Shown: piece by piece, positions 54,861-57,701 of the stretch | Position numbering within the stretch: position 1 is the stretch's first letter | Layout: every line of letters begins with the position of its first letter | NCBI RefSeq assembly: GCF_025024155.1 | Contig: NW_026251845.1 | Span: 1-57,701, forward strand | DNA: 57,701 nucleotides | Reading direction: 5' to 3' | Source: Gamsiella multidivaricata | Lineage: Eukaryota > Mortierellomycota > Mortierellomycetes > Mortierellales > Mortierellaceae | Position numbers and translations under genes: made by a program | Notes under the pieces: model-generated | What the model was told of the DNA's origin: nothing | Databases searched by the model: none | The model's input: only the letters and a program-made list of their open reading frames with translations

Positions 54861-57701
54861 CTAGAGATAAAGCGAGTTGGCAAAGATGATATCGCGCTTG
54901 ATACACACAATACCCGCCGCAAACTTGCTCTCCAGCTCTGTGTTTCCAATACTTTTTGCTGCTGATGCCATCTGGCGCAGCAGCTCCTCCAAGCGTCTGA
55001 ACGCGCGAATGATCGATCCCTCAAACACATCTGTCATCTTGCAGATTTGCGAGAATCTTGCACCCTAGATAACATCGATGAAGAAAATAAGGAGTTATTT
55101 GTCAGCACTCCGTTAATAAACAAAAAGGCATTCCGGTCATCATTATCTTAAAGATCTAAAAACGGTAATGCCCAGGACTACGAGACTCCACTTACGTTGG
55201 CCCAAGCGTAGACAACATCCATTAGCTCCGCACGGAAGGACTGCACGTATTCCTCCTCATCCAGCGTCAGCTTGCATTCTTGAGACACCTTGGCGATCCT
55301 TCGCGCTGCCTCCTGCATCAATCTTAATGGCGTCGCCAATTCCTCTCGTAGCTTAACATTGCCCTCAGCTTTCTCTTGGAAGACAAAGCAGCTTAGCAGT
55401 GCCACGGTCTGTTCCACGGTCAGGTCGTTAAATGCACCGTTGAACACCATCTCCGTCAGCAACAGCTCATCACCCGTAGAAATCTCACATGCCACACGAC
55501 CCTTCATCTCAATCACATCCGAGCTCGAGGTGTATCCCAATCGGCGCAGCACTCTCTTTCGGCACTTAAGCTCGTCCAGCTGAGCGATCGCATTCGCCTC
55601 GACAATCTGCTTCTTCATCGCCTTAATCTTGTTCATCGCCGCAACCTTCCCCAGATAGCGTGAGTAGAGTTCCTCGACCTCATCCTTGGACATATCCTTG
55701 ACCAAAGGATGTGTCTCCATCGCGCGTCCCAAAACCTCGATCTTGCCCATCACTTTCTTGAAGCCCTCATCTTTGATGTTCATATTTTCGATCGGATCCA
55801 GGAGAGGAATGCCATCGGGAAAACGCTTCTGCAACTCCACCAAACTCTTGTAGATCGTATGGCGAGAATCGCTGGATCTCAGGTCCTTAAGCAAAAAGAC
55901 ACGGGGCGTCGCAATCGCATCCAAACACGACAGTAGGACCGGCACAACCATCAGCTCTCCCTTCTCTCCTGGAGGGCACGCTTTAACGCCAGGTGCGAGG
56001 CCATCTAATCCTGGGATGATCTGTGTGCCTGTTGCACAGTACAAAAGGACATCCAGAATGTAGGTGGGCTCCAGGTTGGTTGGAGGGGGTGCTCCACGGA
56101 TGATCGAGGGCATCTTCTTGTTGTATCCGACAACAATTCCCCATCCAAAATGCTGATCCCCAGAGCTCACTTTGACGACACGGCCGGGCTGCATGTATGG
56201 AAGCGCATGGGTTGGATGGTTAACAACATCCCGGACGTCGTTCCTAAGACCCTCCAGCTGTTGACGAATATCGTAATACGAAGCAACCAATCCCTCATTC
56301 TCAAAGGCCATTGACGACTTCTGCGCCTCCAAAGCAGTCAGCTCTCGCTCCAGCTGAGGGATATTGGCGTTGTTCTGGAACTGGTAAAAGCATTTTTCCA
56401 GCATGTACTCGGGACTAATTCCTTCCACGCGCGTTAGGTTGAGAATCATGTTGTAGGACAAGTGGAAGGCCGAGTTTAGTGGGTCCGTAGTTCCTTTAAC
56501 CATTCCCTTGGCCACTGCAGGCTCCATCTTTTCGTCCAACATCATGATAACGATACCGCGCTCATCCAGACCACGACGACCGGCACGGCCCGACATCTGA
56601 ATATATTCTCCTCCTGAAACCCAACGTGTCTCCTTTCCGTCCCACTTGCGAACACTCGTGAAAACGACAGTCTTGGCGGGCATGTTCAAACCGATCGAGA
56701 AAGTCTCGGTGGCGAATAGAACCTTGACAAGACCCTCTTGGAATAAAATCTCGATGACCTCCTTCAAAATGGGCAGCAGACCGGCGTGATGGATACCGAT
56801 TCCGCGACGTAGCAAGGGCAGGATGTGTTCGATCTGTGGTAGCGTGCGGTCGTCCTCTGACAGGGAGCTGATGGCGTTTGTAAAGACTTGGTTGACCATA
56901 TCGCTCTCCTTCTCGTCATTGAAATCCAGTTTGCTCATCTGCAACGCCAATGCCTCGCACTCCCTCTTGCTAAAGCTGAAAACGATGACCGGGTGATAAT
57001 TCTTGACCAAAATCATCTTGATGATCTTGTAAATATCGGAGGGCGCATCTATGACCACAGCAATAATGCAGGAAGCAAAAGAGCGTAAGTATCTTCAAAG
57101 GCCGGTGGTAGTTTCCTGCAGGTAAGATTGACATGCGAATGAATTCTCATCATACCGGAATTGGCTCCTTTTTTGGCTCCCTTCCTGGCATCCTTCTTGC
57201 CGCCTCGTCCTCTTGGGTCGTCTGCTTGGGGTCCTTGTGAATCGGTCAAGGCACCCAATGCTCTCTGGAAGTTGTCCTCCCTGAAATTGCCCTTCTCATC
57301 GACGACCAGATGAATTCCCTCACCCCCTTGAGGGAACAGGTAGTGCTGCAATGGCGTAGGACGAAAGTCGGTATAAACGACGTGGCAGGGCTGTTCCTTG
57401 TTCTTGCAAATCCACTCTGCAAACTCCATGGCGTTGGGGATGGTGGCGGACAAGAACACATAGTGACACTTTGGTGGCAGTAGAATGATGGTCTCCTCCC
57501 AGACAACACCACGCGCTACAAGGTAGAATAATGTCAGTAAAAATGAATCGAATGGCTTCATTCGCATGAAATAGCCTAATTTGTGAACGTAGGCAGCATG
57601 GTACTTACCGGCGTCTCTCATGTAATGGATCTCATCAAAGATAACCCAGGCGACTTCACGCATGACCTCAGAACCACGGTAGAGCATGGATCGCAAATCT
57701 C
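54861..57701 (-). CDS. MTR4: MTR4-type exosome RNA helicase, 5' end beyond the window
   Basis: Ski2-like DExH helicase that feeds RNA to the nuclear exosome as part of TRAMP. Visible exons are 57609 to the window edge, 57156-57515, 55196-57048 and 54861-55064, all in frame. Helicase motifs are motif II DEIH in [12 protein letters not shown], motif [14 protein letters not shown], motif [18 protein letters not shown] with [16 protein letters not shown], and motif [17 protein letters not shown]. These are followed by the arch/KOW region ([13 protein letters not shown]) and the DSHCT helical domain ending FANSLYL, the standard MTR4 end. The region after the second RecA start has an inserted Gly/Lys/Arg-rich loop ([13 protein letters not shown]). 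The 93-bp intron at 57516-57608 has no in-frame stop. The N-terminus and motif I are outside the window. Confidence 0.93.

Overview
The window is nuclear DNA of a filamentous early-diverging fungus, most likely a Mortierella-type (Mortierellomycotina) species. What I see: intron-bearing genes on both strands with short GT-AG introns (mostly about 60-240 bp), TATA boxes in some promoters, homopolymer-rich spacers and many simple repeats. The lineage call is inference. It rests on gene content: an NCoR-type SANT corepressor, class C GPCR relics, a large lineage-type protein family with a nuclease-like domain, and an EF-hand-bearing proline dehydrogenase.

Layout. 0-10 kb is an accessory, decayed tract. 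It holds a broken coiled-coil plus DUF3627-like gene (0.6-1.3 kb), a ten-exon gene of unknown function with a PD-(D/E)XK-like domain (2.0-5.2 kb, minus), two tandem segmental duplications, and a DDE transposase gene with a C-terminal chromodomain-like module (7.4-9.0 kb). 10-34 kb is a housekeeping and regulatory block: SREK1IP1-like splicing factor, Ral2/LZTR1-like Kelch-BTB protein, Sos7-like kinetochore protein, proline dehydrogenase with an internal stop, an NCoR/Snt1-like corepressor of about 2385 residues, and LUC7, which is divergent from DNA primase large subunit PRI2. 35.5-40.2 kb is a decayed class C GPCR pseudogene on the minus strand. 41.5-57.7 kb is again a gene-dense conserved block: a small Q/G-rich Cys-tailed protein, a Chz1-like H2A.Z chaperone, a PPR protein, a Sel1-MYND protein, CMC2, ribosomal protein eL15, an aldehyde dehydrogenase, GAPDH, and the 3' part of the MTR4 exosome helicase, which runs off the right edge.

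The genes do not form one pathway. Loose functional themes are RNA processing (SREK1IP1-like, LUC7, MTR4, PPR), chromatin (NCoR-like, Chz1-like), mitochondria (proline dehydrogenase, CMC2, PPR) and central metabolism (GAPDH, ALDH). The strongest surprises are the in-frame TAG in an otherwise complete proline dehydrogenase, the chromodomain-like tail on a DDE transposase, the GPCR graveyard, the virus-like DUF3627 relic and the nuclease-like gene with a possible GC-AG first intron. I found no clear new multi-gene system. Exon junctions were worked out by hand from splice signals and reading-frame continuity. All family assignments are from recognition of motifs, not from searches.
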